A stretch of 64,000 bases of DNA from Bifidobacteriaceae bacterium UBA2724 (GCA_002353815.1 DEKK01000003.1:74451-138450); one strand, 5' to 3'. Counted from the first letter of the stretch, positions 46,658 through 56,272 are shown. Numbers and translations: made by a program. The notes: generated by a model not told the origin, from the letters alone.

Positions 46658-47533
46658 CTATGCGCGCTGAGAGGAGTTCAGCGTGTGCAGGCGCGCCGCA
46701 TGTGGGGAGTTGTGCGCCGCGTATCTGTAGAGCATCGCCGGGCGGTGCCGGCCGTTCGCCAGTTGCTCGCCGGTGGGTTCGATGAGGCCCGAGGCCAGCA
46801 TCTTGCGCCGGAAATTCGCGGGGTCGAGCGAGTCGCCGGTGATGGCTTCGTGCACTTCGCGCAACTGGCTCAGCGTGAAGGTGTCGCCGACGAGTCGTGT
46901 GGCCAGGTCCGTGTATTCGACCTTGTTGCGCACCCGGGTGAGGGCGTAGTCGATGATTTCTTTGTGGTCGAACGCCAAGGTGGGCAGGTTGTTGGTGGGG
47001 AACCACCGCACGTTGTCGCCCTCTTGGAACTGCGCGGTTTCGGTGGCTCCGATTAGCGCCCAGTAGACGATCGAGACCATGGGGAGGCCGCCTTTCGAGC
47101 GCGACGGGTCGCCGAAGGTGTAGAGCTGCTCCAGATAGCGCGGCGTGAGCTGCGTGGTCGATTCCAGGGCCTGGCGTGCGGCGTCTTCGAGCGAGGTCCC
47201 CGCCTTGATGTCGCCACCGGGAAGGGCCCAGTCGCCGAGGAAAGGCTGGCGGATGCGTCGCACGAGCGGGATCCACAGCGTCGGGCGGGCGTATCTGTCG
47301 TCGTCCGGCGCGGGGGACGCGGGGGCGGCGTCGGAGGGTGCCGGGGACTGCCCGGAGGCGGTGCCCGGGGTGGTTGCTTTCCGCAAGGGTCGGTCGTCCG
47401 CCATAGCGGGGGCCGGCGCGGAGGCCGGCGCGGATGCCGGTGCGGAGGACCTGCCGAGCGCGAGGATCACGTCGGAGACGCCGATGTCGGGCTGGGCGTT
47501 GCTGCGCTCGCTGACGTTTGCGGAAATCAGCAT
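46658..47533 (-). CDS. nrtR: NrtR-family NAD-metabolism repressor
   Basis: 291 residues from ATG at 47533, with GGAG seven bases upstream. A Pro/Ala-rich N-terminal linker is followed by a Nudix-like domain (LWIPLVRRIRQPFLGDWALP, GGDIKAGTSLEDAARQAL). The Nudix box lacks the canonical REx2EE acidic set (here R-Q-A-L-E-S), which suits ligand sensing rather than hydrolysis. A winged-helix domain follows (FTLSQLREVHEAITGDSLDP, RRKMLASGLIEPTGE). NrtR repressors bind ADP-ribose-type metabolites and control NAD genes. It leads the nad operon and is preceded by two identical palindromes. Confidence 0.9.
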   Translation of the reverse strand: MLISANVSERSNAQPDIGVSDVILALGRSSAPASAPASAPAPAMADDRPLRKATTPGTASGQSPAPSDAAPASPAPDDDRYARPTLWIPLVRRIRQPFLGDWALPGGDIKAGTSLEDAARQALESTTQLTPRYLEQLYTFGDPSRSKGGLPMVSIVYWALIGATETAQFQEGDNVRWFPTNNLPTLAFDHKEIIDYALTRVRNKVEYTDLATRLVGDTFTLSQLREVHEAITGDSLDPANFRRKMLASGLIEPTGEQLANGRHRPAMLYRYAAHNSPHAARLHTLNSSQRA

Positions 47534-47643
47534 GGTGCGTCTCCTGTCTCGTGACATGTGTTTCGGCTTCGGGGTTTGCATGGCGCTGCGCGTTGCGATG
47601 ACTCGGTCCCCGTTCCGTTTGCCGTGCCTTAACCCTAATCGTT

Positions 47644-47660
47644 ATGGTCATGATGACTAT
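47644..47660. promoter_or_regulatory. Probable NrtR operator 1
   Basis: ATGGTCATGATGACTAT contains the perfect palindrome GTCAT-G-ATGAC (47647-47657). On the minus strand it overlaps a TATAGT -10-like box (47656-47661), 111 bases upstream of the nrtR start, as expected for a repressor site on the nrtR-nadABC promoter. Confidence 0.65.
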
Positions 47661-47699
47661 AAGTGGGTGTGGCGCTGGCTAATTGTCGCGAATCGGCCA

Positions 47700-47716
47700 A
47701 TGGTCATAATGACTAT
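47700..47716. promoter_or_regulatory. Probable NrtR operator 2
   Basis: ATGGTCATAATGACTAT differs from operator 1 at one base (the centre) and lies exactly 56 bp from it, on the same face of the helix to within about a third of a turn. Paired sites are common for dimeric repressors. Confidence 0.62.
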
Positions 47717-48286
47717 TACGCGTATGGGGTTACGCCTGCGGGATGAGCGCCGTCATGCTTCTGCGACGGTGCCGCGCGGCCGGGGCCGGACTCCGTGGCT
47801 GCACCGTTGGCGCATCCCGTTCCGTGCTGTCGCTGGGCGTTGGCGAAGGGGCGCGAGGCAGGCGATGTTCGCCATTGTTTGGCACATTTGTTGGCATGAT
47901 GAGAACCCTGTTGCTTTTCGAAACTGTTGAGAATGCTTGCTACTGCAAGGAATGACATCTCATGAAAGTTTTCAAATGTGCCTGATTGCATACAAATGCG
48001 GCCTGACGTACTCTTGATGCAGAAGGGATGCATCGTTGGATGCGGAACGTGAAGTGGTGTGGTGCATGACTCCTGGTTGCTGTCGGGTGCCATGGCGTGG
48101 TGTCGAAAGACACGGAATAGACAGACGCGGAATCGAAAGACGCGGAAATGGAGTGACGGGGTTCAGCGGCTGGTCGGTGAATTCCTTGCAATCGTTGCAT
48201 GGCGTGAACGCGCCAGCCGCGTGGTACGAGATGCGGCTCATGCCTCAACGCTTCAGCCGTTTCCGCTGTCGAGAAAGGAGACAGGG

Positions 48287-49552
48287 ATGGTCGGTGCAGG
48301 CTCCCGGGAGCTCTCAGGGCGCAGGGACGCCGCGGCGAGTGTCGGCGCCCGCCCGGGCAATGTGCGCATCCGTTCCAGTCGGCATGTCGATGCCATGGAT
48401 GATGCCTTGGATACTGCCATGGGTGATGTCGATGCCATGGATGATGCCATAGGTGGCTCCGATTCCGCCGAACCGGCATCTCCGTCGTTGGAATCGGTCG
48501 AGGTGGGTGGTCCGTCGAAGGATCCGCCCGGTGGCAAACGTTCGGTGTGCGATGCATTCGAAAACGAATTCCGCATCTGGATCGGGGCTCAGACATCCTT
48601 GAGCAAGGCCAGCATCGGTACCTATTGCTCATATCTCAGGCATTTCAGCCCTGCTTTGTACCGGTTCAGGGGAACGGAGGTCTCCTTCTCCGACAAAAGG
48701 CAGTGCGGCATCCTTGCGCTCCTCGACGGCAATCTCTTCGATATCACCGACGCATCGGTGTTTGCCTGTGCCCCGGATGCGCTGGGAAGCTCGCGGTCTT
48801 ACGAGACGAAGCGCCCACATGCGCGCGCGGATGGATTCCGCGATGATCACAATCGTCTGTATTCGGCGTTCAGGCACTACCGGTGCTTCCTGGAATGGTA
48901 CGTTCCGCGGCTCGATGACAAGACGAGGCTGATACTCGAGGCGTATTTCATCAGCAACCATGAATCGCTTGCAGGCATCGTGCGTTGCCCTGACCAGGCC
49001 GTGGGGGAGCCATCGAGACTTCTGCATCCCGATCTGCCGGAGCCGGCGGAGGCGTCCGCCATAGTGGAGGCGGATGGGGATGACACGGATGCGGTGAGCC
49101 TTGAGAACGTGGCGCGGGCCATGCGCCAGCGGTTCCGGGACTATCTCATGCAGTCGATGTCGGAAGGGCAGGTCCGCGTCTATTGTTCGGGCCTGGCCAA
49201 CTTCGATGCCTCCCATTATCGGTTCAGCGACACGGGCAGGCTTCTTTCCGATCCGCTGGCGGGGCTGACCTCGCTGCTTCCCTCGAACCTTTTCGTCATC
49301 ACGAACCCCCGGCTCATGGGCGCGATCGAACGTGCGCTGAAAGGAAGGAACCGGTATGAAAAACTCAACGGTTCCGGGAATGCCTCGGGGGCCCCGCAGT
49401 GGAAAAGCGATCGCGGGCGCATGCATGCCGCGGTGACCAAGTATGCGGAGTATCTGTATATGCGCGCCGAACAGCTCGGCGAACACGAAGTCGATGAGGA
49501 ATGGCGGCAGTTCCGCAATGCATACCTCAATCTCACCAAGAACGGATGGTGA
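48287..49552 (+). CDS. Tandem SAM-like (core-binding) domain protein without catalytic domain
   Basis: 421 residues from ATG at 48287, which has AGGAG six bases upstream; the frame is open to 48059 without a signal. After a low-complexity start with a repeated DAMDDA motif, two copies of one domain follow: residues 89-205 and 278-394. Matching pairs are GTYCSYLRHF/RVYCSGLANF, LLDGNLFDIT/LLPSNLFVIT and the last helix YSAFRHYRCFLEW/HAAVTKYAEYLYM, with constant spacing of 185-188 residues. The 'S--T-Y-S-L--F ... NLF-IT' pattern resembles the N-terminal SAM-like domain of tyrosine recombinases and of many restriction-linked proteins. No recombinase or nuclease domain is attached. DNA binding is inferred. 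Confidence 0.78.
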   Translation: MVGAGSRELSGRRDAAASVGARPGNVRIRSSRHVDAMDDALDTAMGDVDAMDDAIGGSDSAEPASPSLESVEVGGPSKDPPGGKRSVCDAFENEFRIWIGAQTSLSKASIGTYCSYLRHFSPALYRFRGTEVSFSDKRQCGILALLDGNLFDITDASVFACAPDALGSSRSYETKRPHARADGFRDDHNRLYSAFRHYRCFLEWYVPRLDDKTRLILEAYFISNHESLAGIVRCPDQAVGEPSRLLHPDLPEPAEASAIVEADGDDTDAVSLENVARAMRQRFRDYLMQSMSEGQVRVYCSGLANFDASHYRFSDTGRLLSDPLAGLTSLLPSNLFVITNPRLMGAIERALKGRNRYEKLNGSGNASGAPQWKSDRGRMHAAVTKYAEYLYMRAEQLGEHEVDEEWRQFRNAYLNLTKNGW

Positions 49553-49869
49553 TGACGGATGGTACCGACGCATTGCGGCCTTTCGTGCCGTTCGTTGTGC
49601 GCCGCGCCATCCCACGGTCGGCGATCGCGGACACGGCGCGGGAATAGCATGGTGATGACGATGCCGGGGCGGCGCGATGCCATCCTCAATATCCGGGATG
49701 GGGGCATTGTCGCCGGAGCCTCGCCTGGCGGCGGTGTGACCGGCCCCGTCATGGTGCTGCGGCGAAGGCTGCAATCCGAATTACGGCGCCCCGCAGACCA
49801 TGACGACGCTGCGGAAGGCGGCGGCGATGCGAGGGATATGGAGATATGGGCTGTCAGGAGGAGGAAATC
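49553..49869. other. Gene-free interval before the exonuclease gene
   Basis: 317 bases. A short open frame (49652-49882, plus strand) exists but overlaps the next start and has no recognisable content. I do not call a gene. Confidence 0.4.
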
Positions 49870-51036
49870 ATGGACAGGATGATGGATGGCGCGCAGGAGC
49901 GGCAGTCCCCGGATTGGGAGGCGTCCCAGACCGTGGAGGGTGGTATCGGGGTGACGTCGTCTGCCGCGGCCCAACCTGTCAAGTCTGCAGTGGCCAAGTA
50001 TGCAACAGGCGCGGATGCACATCGTGGACCCAGCCATGCGTATCATCGCGACCGTCCCCGCGCGCCTTTCGACAAGGCCAAGCGCTATGCGATGGCATAC
50101 GCCGATGCCGGCCCTGTGACCGGCGACCAGCTCACGCCGGAGGCGCTGTTGGAGAGCGAAAGCGTCATCGAATCCCTGTGCTTCGAGTGGATACGGCACA
50201 GCGACCCGATTTTCGATTTCTCCATCGTGCGTCGGCTCGCGGACCGCAACCGCAAGATGAACCGAGAGCTGGAATTGCGCGGTGTGACGATCGAGCCGCT
50301 GTACCGCATGGGGAACCATCTTCCCTATGGCGTGGTCCACCGGGGCATCGCCGCGATGCAGAGGCGCAATCCGGAGTCCGTGTCGCGTGCCGTCAACAGA
50401 GGTCCGAAAGAGGGATACCGCGAGCGTGTGACCGCCGAATACTCCAAGGGCCGGTATTCGGGGACGTACGTGGGCATCGATCTGGAAACCACGGGCGGTG
50501 ACCCTTTGCGCGGCTACATCATCAACACCGGCTGGGAATACATGGAGTTGGCCGAGGGCGCCGAACCGTGGGGAGGGGAATCGCACTATTCCGGGCTTCC
50601 CGGGTCGTTTGCCGACAGGCCCATTCCTTTCGAGGAAGTCCATCACATCACCTGGCGCGATGTCTGTGGCAAGGCCGAATTCCGCGACGACAAACAACTC
50701 CAGTCGCGGGTCCTGGACGCATTGATGTCACATCCGTACATGGCCCACAACGCGGCTTTTGAACATTGCTGGTTCATGTATTTCCTGGACGGTTACGCCG
50801 AAGCGTTCAAGGCCGGGAAGATACTGCCCATCGACACCAGGGAGATCTGCCGGAAGCTGGATGAAGACGTGCGGGAGCTTCCGGTGGATTCGCGGCCCGC
50901 GTCGCTCGAAAACTGGGCGCGTCGTCGCAGCACCCTGTCCCAGGACGGAAAAGAGAAGCATCTGGGGCTGGCGGATTCCGATCTCATGCTGCGCACGGTC
51001 CTCGCCGAAATCGAGCGCCACCACCTGCTGTTGTGA
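49870..51036 (+). CDS. DEDDh 3'-5' exonuclease with long N-terminal extension
   Basis: 388 residues from ATG at 49870, chosen for AGGAGGAGG five bases upstream; ATG at 49846 is also in frame. The C-terminal half is an RNase T/DnaQ-type exonuclease: ExoI with D204 and E206 (GIDLETTGG), ExoII in AHNAAFEHCWF (about 292-302, including the conserved Asn-x2-Phe-Glu), and ExoIII with H364-x4-D369 (HLGLAD). All catalytic residues are present. The first 195 residues match no domain I know and are basic (KNxxMNRELELRG, GYRERVTAEYS). It may remove nucleotides from DNA or RNA 3' ends. It lies just upstream of sbcD. Confidence 0.83.
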   Translation: MDRMMDGAQERQSPDWEASQTVEGGIGVTSSAAAQPVKSAVAKYATGADAHRGPSHAYHRDRPRAPFDKAKRYAMAYADAGPVTGDQLTPEALLESESVIESLCFEWIRHSDPIFDFSIVRRLADRNRKMNRELELRGVTIEPLYRMGNHLPYGVVHRGIAAMQRRNPESVSRAVNRGPKEGYRERVTAEYSKGRYSGTYVGIDLETTGGDPLRGYIINTGWEYMELAEGAEPWGGESHYSGLPGSFADRPIPFEEVHHITWRDVCGKAEFRDDKQLQSRVLDALMSHPYMAHNAAFEHCWFMYFLDGYAEAFKAGKILPIDTREICRKLDEDVRELPVDSRPASLENWARRRSTLSQDGKEKHLGLADSDLMLRTVLAEIERHHLLL

Positions 51037-51256
51037 GTCGCTGCGGCGTGGACGAACGTCGCACCCGCCGCCGTTGTCGCGGGGACGGACGCAGGCTTTG
51101 CGTGTGGGGCGTCCCCAGCGGAATGCGCATCTGGGATGCGCCGCGGCACTGCAGAACCAACACTGATGAACCGACAATTACATACGATCGGTTCGCCGGC
51201 TGGCGCCGACGAACCGATACGGTCACGGTCCGCGGCGACCGGGGAAGGGGCGGGAG

Positions 51257-52762
51257 ATGCCTCAGTTGAAAGTGCTTCATACCTCCGATTGGCATTTGGG
51301 GCGATCGCTCAATTCGCTCGACCAGGCGGACGAGCAGCGCACCGCGCTGGAGTGGATCGTCCAAGTCGTCAAAGACGAGAAAATCGACGTCGTGCTCGTC
51401 TCGGGCGACATCTACGACACCCGAAATCCCAAAGCCCAGTCGGTGGACATGCTCAATGACGTGCTCACGGAGCTGACCCAGATCACCCGGGATGGAAAGC
51501 CCGCGGTGGACGTCGTGCTGATTCCCGGCAACCACGATTCGCCGGTGAAGCTGGGCTTCCTCAGTCGGCTCGTGCCGCCGAATCTGCATATCCGCGTCAG
51601 GGTCGAAGACATCGCGAAGCCTGTCATCGTCGAGAGGGAAGGACAGAAGCTGGCAGTGTATGCCTTCCCGTTCCTGGCACATTCCACCGCCCGGTTCGTG
51701 CTCAGCGACCTGTTGAAGGAAGCGGATCCCTCCCTTCCCCGGGACGAAGTCGTGGTGGACGACACCACGCAGGATGTCGCGGGGGCGGCCATCACCCTGG
51801 CCTCGCGCGATCTCGCCGAGCGTCGGAAGGCCGATCCCAACCTGGCCGCCATCCTGATGATGCACGCCACCGTCGCAAGCCGCACGCCCGGAACGATCGG
51901 CGAGAAGAAAGACGAGTACTCCGCCGGGGAGACCGAGCATGCGGCCTCGGAAACACCCCAGATCACCGGTACGGTGGAGGCGATTCCCAGCGGTTACTTC
52001 GCTGGTTCCGGCTTCGACTACCTTGCCCTGGGGCACATCCACCAGCCCCAGACCGTCACGATCGTCGGTGACGGAAAGCTTCCGCAGGCACGCTACTGCG
52101 GTTCGCTGCTCGCATACGACGCTGACGACGTGAGGCAATCCGTGCCGCGTGTCGGCAATTACCGGATCGTGGAACTCGTCACCATCGAAAACGGCGCGGT
52201 GGCCGCCATCGAGGACCGCTACATAGATTCCGGTCAGAAACGCATCGTCAATCTCACCGGCGACCTTGACTACATCCTGGGTCTGGAGACGGCGGAGTAT
52301 CGCGACGATCTGGTCAACATCCATGCCTCCTACGACCCGGCCGTGCACAAGGACCCGTATGCGGAAGTGACGGCGTCCTTTTCCCATATCCTTGCCAGCC
52401 ACCTCTCCCGCAAGGATGGCGTCGGCATGTCTGCCAGCGGAACCGCCGCTGACAGGCGTGATGTGAACGATCCCATGTCGGTCATGGAATCATTCTTCAA
52501 AGAAATCACCCACGCGGAAGCGGACGACATCGAAAAAGAGGTTTTCCGCGAAGCGCTGGAACGTGCCCTGAAGAAAGCGGAGGGCGACGATTCCGAAGCG
52601 TCTGCGGCGACGGGGAACGGAATATCCAAGGCATCCCGGCGTCCATCGGGGAGAAAGACGGCGTATCGCACGGACGCCGGTGCGTCGATGGATAGCCCCG
52701 AGGGGGATTCCGCCGCATCCTCCGAAACCATGCGCGATGCTGCGGCTCAGGACAACGAGTAA
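51257..52762 (+). CDS. sbcD: SbcD exonuclease subunit (Mre11 family)
   Basis: 501 residues. Metallophosphoesterase motifs: HTSDWHLG (8-15), VSGDIYDTRNP (about 49-58), IPGNHDSPVKLG and GHIHQPQ near residue 260, which together bind two metals. With SbcC it forms the SbcCD complex that opens and trims hairpins and blocked double-strand ends. An acidic and Ser-rich C-terminal tail of about 90 residues is longer than the roughly 400-residue family norm. The sbcC start lies 29 bases after its stop. Confidence 0.94.
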   Translation: MPQLKVLHTSDWHLGRSLNSLDQADEQRTALEWIVQVVKDEKIDVVLVSGDIYDTRNPKAQSVDMLNDVLTELTQITRDGKPAVDVVLIPGNHDSPVKLGFLSRLVPPNLHIRVRVEDIAKPVIVEREGQKLAVYAFPFLAHSTARFVLSDLLKEADPSLPRDEVVVDDTTQDVAGAAITLASRDLAERRKADPNLAAILMMHATVASRTPGTIGEKKDEYSAGETEHAASETPQITGTVEAIPSGYFAGSGFDYLALGHIHQPQTVTIVGDGKLPQARYCGSLLAYDADDVRQSVPRVGNYRIVELVTIENGAVAAIEDRYIDSGQKRIVNLTGDLDYILGLETAEYRDDLVNIHASYDPAVHKDPYAEVTASFSHILASHLSRKDGVGMSASGTAADRRDVNDPMSVMESFFKEITHAEADDIEKEVFREALERALKKAEGDDSEASAATGNGISKASRRPSGRKTAYRTDAGASMDSPEGDSAASSETMRDAAAQDNE

Positions 52763-52791
52763 GGCGAAGACGGAAGGAAGGGCACAGAACC

Positions 52792-55700
52792 ATGAAGATC
52801 CATGCGTTGGCCGTCAGGGGAGTCGGTCCATACAAGGATGAGTTCTTCATCGATTTCGACAAGCTGGCAGACCGGGGGATTTTCCTCATCGACGGCGAAA
52901 CTGGGGCGGGGAAAAGCACGATCATCGATGCCATCTCCTATGCGCTCTACGGAAGGGTGGCGGCGCCGAAAGCGGACGCCTCCAACCGGATCCGGTCGCG
53001 CTTCCTGACGCCAAAGGACGGACTCGACGCCAGTCGCGTCGAGCTCATCTTCAGCGAGAGCGACAAGGCGTATTACATCAAGCGCAACCCGGCATACAGC
53101 CATCCGAAGAAAGGGCATCCCGATGCTCCCGAATCCGACTGGAAGAAAGAAAGCGAAGCGGTCCAGCTCAAGGAACTGGACCAACAGCGGTTCAGGGAGA
53201 AGCAGCTGCAGGTCGAGGCGGTGGAGGACGTCGGCGAGGCCGGGAAGAAACTCGTCACGTTCGCCCGGAACTGCCCGTTGCCCGATGGTGCGGTGAGCAG
53301 CGATAACGTGCGCGAGGTCAACGGCGCCATCATCCCTGACCTCGTCGGTCTCACCGCCGAACAGTTCTATACGGTCATCTGTCTGCCCCAGGGCAAATTC
53401 GAAACGTTCCTGCGTGCCAAGCCGGACGACCGAAGCACCATGCTCATCGATATCTTCCATCTCGGCATCTATGACGAAATCCAGAACGCCCTCAAGGCGA
53501 TGGAAGACGAAAAGAACGATGACATTGACAGGAGCATCCACGCGCTCCATGATGCAGTGTCGCAGCTCCTGGGCGTGCTTCGGACAACCGAAGGCCTGAA
53601 AGAGGAGCTGGAGCAGCTTGCCGATTGGAACGATGAAGGCGGTTCGGCCAAGGACGTGCTGGCCCTGCTTTCGGTGGACAGCCTGCAGGACCATTGCGAC
53701 GAGCTCGACGGCATCCTTGAAGGAATCGCCCGTAATCTGGCGCATGCCAGGCAGATGCGGCAGGACATTCGCCAGGCGGCCCTGGCCGAACGCGACGAGG
53801 CAAACGCCGTCGAGGCGTGCGCGCAGAAACTCCTCGAAGATCTTCGGAAGCAGCGGGACCTGGTCGCGAAGAAAAGCGAGCTCGACGCCAGGAGACCCGA
53901 CATCGACGACGAGAAGCGCCGCATCGGACTGGCGCATGCGGCGCAGCCGGTTGCCAGCGCACAGCGCATCGTTGCCGAGACGATGCGCGATGTGGAGAAA
54001 AAGCAGAGCGAGCTGCAAACCATTTCGGCGAAACTCGACGGCATGGGATCCGAAAACGACTTGAAAGAGCAGCTGGCCGCATGCCAGAAAGCCCAAATCG
54101 AGGCCGTGGAGCACGAGGCCGAGAAGAAGCAGTGCGCGCTGCTTCTCGACCGATTCGCCGAACTGGAAAAATCCGAGTCCGACCTTGCCTCGGCCCGTGC
54201 GAAGGTGAAGGCCGCGCAGGACAAGCGTGATGAAGCGCGGACAACGCTGGAGTCGCTGGGGGATCCGGACGAAATCAAGGCCGGCTACGAGAAGGCGAAT
54301 GGTCTTGTCAAGACCAAGGAGGCGGTCCGGGCCGAACTTGATTCGGCGAAAGCCACCCTCGACGATTTCGCCCGCAGGACACAGCTGCAGGACGATCTCG
54401 AAGATCTGCAGAAAGCCGTGGACGAAGCCCATGACGAGTATCAGAAAGCGGATGAACGCTATAACCAGGCGCGCATCGACAGCAAGATCGCAGAACTCGG
54501 CGCCGTCCTCGAGGATGGCAGACCGTGTCCCGTGTGCGGTTCGGTGGACCATCCGGCTCCCCATGCCGCGGCGACGGTCGATGTCGAGAATTGCACTGCC
54601 GAGCGCATTCGCAGGAAGCAGACCTGGGAGGACGCCACGGCCAGGCTCAATGCGCACGTGGCCACGCTGCAGGTCGTGTCGGAGTCCCTCGAAGGCAAGA
54701 CCGTGGAGGATGCCGAGGCACGGCGCGACAGCGCACAGCGCAGCATGCTCATGATCGAGGATTGCGAGAAGCGGCTCGATGACCTGAAGGCGGCATGCGA
54801 TGACGTCGATGCCGCCCGGAAGGGACTCGAGAAGGCCGACAACGATGTGCAGAAGGAACAGGTCAGGCTCGATGCCAGGCTTGAGGACGTCGCAAGGCGT
54901 CGTGCCGAATGCGCGGGACAGAGCAAAGACGGGCTCGCAGAGCGAATCGCCGTCCTTGATGCGCAGATTGCGGACGACAAGCAGGTCGCGGGCCGCCTCG
55001 AGAGCGTCAACGCGAGCCTGAGCGCACGCCGGGAAACCGAAAAGCTCGAGAATTCCTGCGCAGAGGTGCTCAAGCAGAAGCGAAACGATCTGGCGACGGC
55101 CCAAGGCAGGCTCGCCTCGGCGGTTTCCGACAACGGTTTCGAATCGCTCGATGCCGCGCTCGCGGCCGTCATCGAGCACGATGAGCTGACCCGGCTCGAT
55201 GCTTCGGTGCGCCAGTACGAGGCCGAAGCGAAGTCCGTCGATGACCAGCTCGAGGCATCGAACCGTGACACCCGCAGGCATCTGGACGCCGATGGTGCTC
55301 GGGCGCTGAGGCTGATCAGCGTCGGCGCGGTGCCCGACGACGCCGCCCTGTATCGCAGGGATGCATCCGGGGAACCGCAGATGACGCATCTTGGCGTCGC
55401 CATCGCCGCCATCGACAGGGACGAACTTCTCGGCAGGAAGGCCAAGGCCGACCAGGCGTATGACGATGCGAACAGCGCTTTCGAAGCGGCCGGTGCGTCA
55501 TATGGCACTTTCGATGAGTCCAGAGCCGTGGTCCGCGAGGCCGCACAGGCGTGGAAGAAGTCCCGTGAGGACGCCTGGCCGTACCAATACGTCAGCCGAC
55601 TGCTGCGTGGCATCGGCGGCAAGGGGAACGACAACAGCTCGCGCCTCACCATCTCCGCCTACGCGGCCCAGCAGATCTTCATCGCCGTCCTCGAGCAGGC

Positions 55701-56145
55701 CAATGCCATCCTCGGAGAGATCCATAACGGCACGTACCAGCTGTATCTTGGGCATTCCCAGAAGGGCAACAGCAAGCAGGGGCTCCCCATCGAGGTCTAC
55801 GATGCCCGGACGGGGCGCAGGGGTGCGGCCGATACTCTGTCTGGCGGAGAGACCTTCTTCATTTCGTTGGCGCTTTCGCTGGGGCTCGCGCGGGTCGTGC
55901 AGGCGCAGGGCAGGAAAGTCGACATGGATGTCTTCTTCATCGACGAGGGTTTCGGCACCCTGAGCGAGGATTACCTCAATGATGTGATCCACGAACTGAC
56001 ACGGCTCTCTGAACAGGGACGTGTCATCGGAATCATCTCGCACGTCGCCGATCTGCAGGAACGGATCGGCACGCAGATCAAGGTGAGCAGAAAGAAAGGT
56101 CTGCTCGGACAGGACAGGGACAGCGAAATATCCTTTGAACTCTAG
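52792..56145 (+). CDS. sbcC: SbcC ATPase subunit (Rad50 family)
   Basis: 1,117 residues. Walker A is GETGAGKS (35-42). Long coiled coils, rich in Glu/Lys/Ala, flank a zinc hook C579-P-V-C582. The signature LSGGETFF starts near 1016, Walker B VFFIDEGFGTLS at 1047-1058, and the D-loop follows. It drives the SbcD nuclease and bridges DNA ends through the hook. The operon with sbcD is evident from strand and spacing. Confidence 0.95.
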   Translation: MKIHALAVRGVGPYKDEFFIDFDKLADRGIFLIDGETGAGKSTIIDAISYALYGRVAAPKADASNRIRSRFLTPKDGLDASRVELIFSESDKAYYIKRNPAYSHPKKGHPDAPESDWKKESEAVQLKELDQQRFREKQLQVEAVEDVGEAGKKLVTFARNCPLPDGAVSSDNVREVNGAIIPDLVGLTAEQFYTVICLPQGKFETFLRAKPDDRSTMLIDIFHLGIYDEIQNALKAMEDEKNDDIDRSIHALHDAVSQLLGVLRTTEGLKEELEQLADWNDEGGSAKDVLALLSVDSLQDHCDELDGILEGIARNLAHARQMRQDIRQAALAERDEANAVEACAQKLLEDLRKQRDLVAKKSELDARRPDIDDEKRRIGLAHAAQPVASAQRIVAETMRDVEKKQSELQTISAKLDGMGSENDLKEQLAACQKAQIEAVEHEAEKKQCALLLDRFAELEKSESDLASARAKVKAAQDKRDEARTTLESLGDPDEIKAGYEKANGLVKTKEAVRAELDSAKATLDDFARRTQLQDDLEDLQKAVDEAHDEYQKADERYNQARIDSKIAELGAVLEDGRPCPVCGSVDHPAPHAAATVDVENCTAERIRRKQTWEDATARLNAHVATLQVVSESLEGKTVEDAEARRDSAQRSMLMIEDCEKRLDDLKAACDDVDAARKGLEKADNDVQKEQVRLDARLEDVARRRAECAGQSKDGLAERIAVLDAQIADDKQVAGRLESVNASLSARRETEKLENSCAEVLKQKRNDLATAQGRLASAVSDNGFESLDAALAAVIEHDELTRLDASVRQYEAEAKSVDDQLEASNRDTRRHLDADGARALRLISVGAVPDDAALYRRDASGEPQMTHLGVAIAAIDRDELLGRKAKADQAYDDANSAFEAAGASYGTFDESRAVVREAAQAWKKSREDAWPYQYVSRLLRGIGGKGNDNSSRLTISAYAAQQIFIAVLEQANAILGEIHNGTYQLYLGHSQKGNSKQGLPIEVYDARTGRRGAADTLSGGETFFISLALSLGLARVVQAQGRKVDMDVFFIDEGFGTLSEDYLNDVIHELTRLSEQGRVIGIISHVADLQERIGTQIKVSRKKGLLGQDRDSEISFEL

Positions 56146-56272
56146 GAATGCCTTTGCCCCGTCGGATGCGGGTCCCGGCGGCCCGACCGACATGCGCGCA
56201 GCACGGGTCGGGGGCTTGACCACGGGGCGGTGGCGAGGGGCGGCGGGCCGTCGCAGGCATGACCCGCCACCC

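Larger units (their letters stand above)
47534..48286. other. Gene-free control region upstream of nrtR and of the 48287 gene
   Basis: 750 bases with no convincing gene. It contains the two palindromes and, near 48095-48150, degenerate repeats of (T)CGAAAGAC-CGGAA similar to those in the leader at 4561-4618. No clear promoter is seen for the plus-strand gene that starts at 48287. Confidence 0.5.

Noticed and set aside
48059..48286. 76-residue N-terminal extension of the tandem SAM-like protein
   Set aside because: Starts at GTG without a signal and has shadow-like composition, whereas ATG at 48287 has a strong AGGAG at ideal distance.
49652..49882. Short open frame before the exonuclease gene
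   Set aside because: Overlaps the next start, no ribosome binding site, no recognisable content.
52747..55389. Open frame of 880 codons antisense to sbcC
   Set aside because: SbcC is complete with all ATPase motifs and zinc hook on the plus strand.
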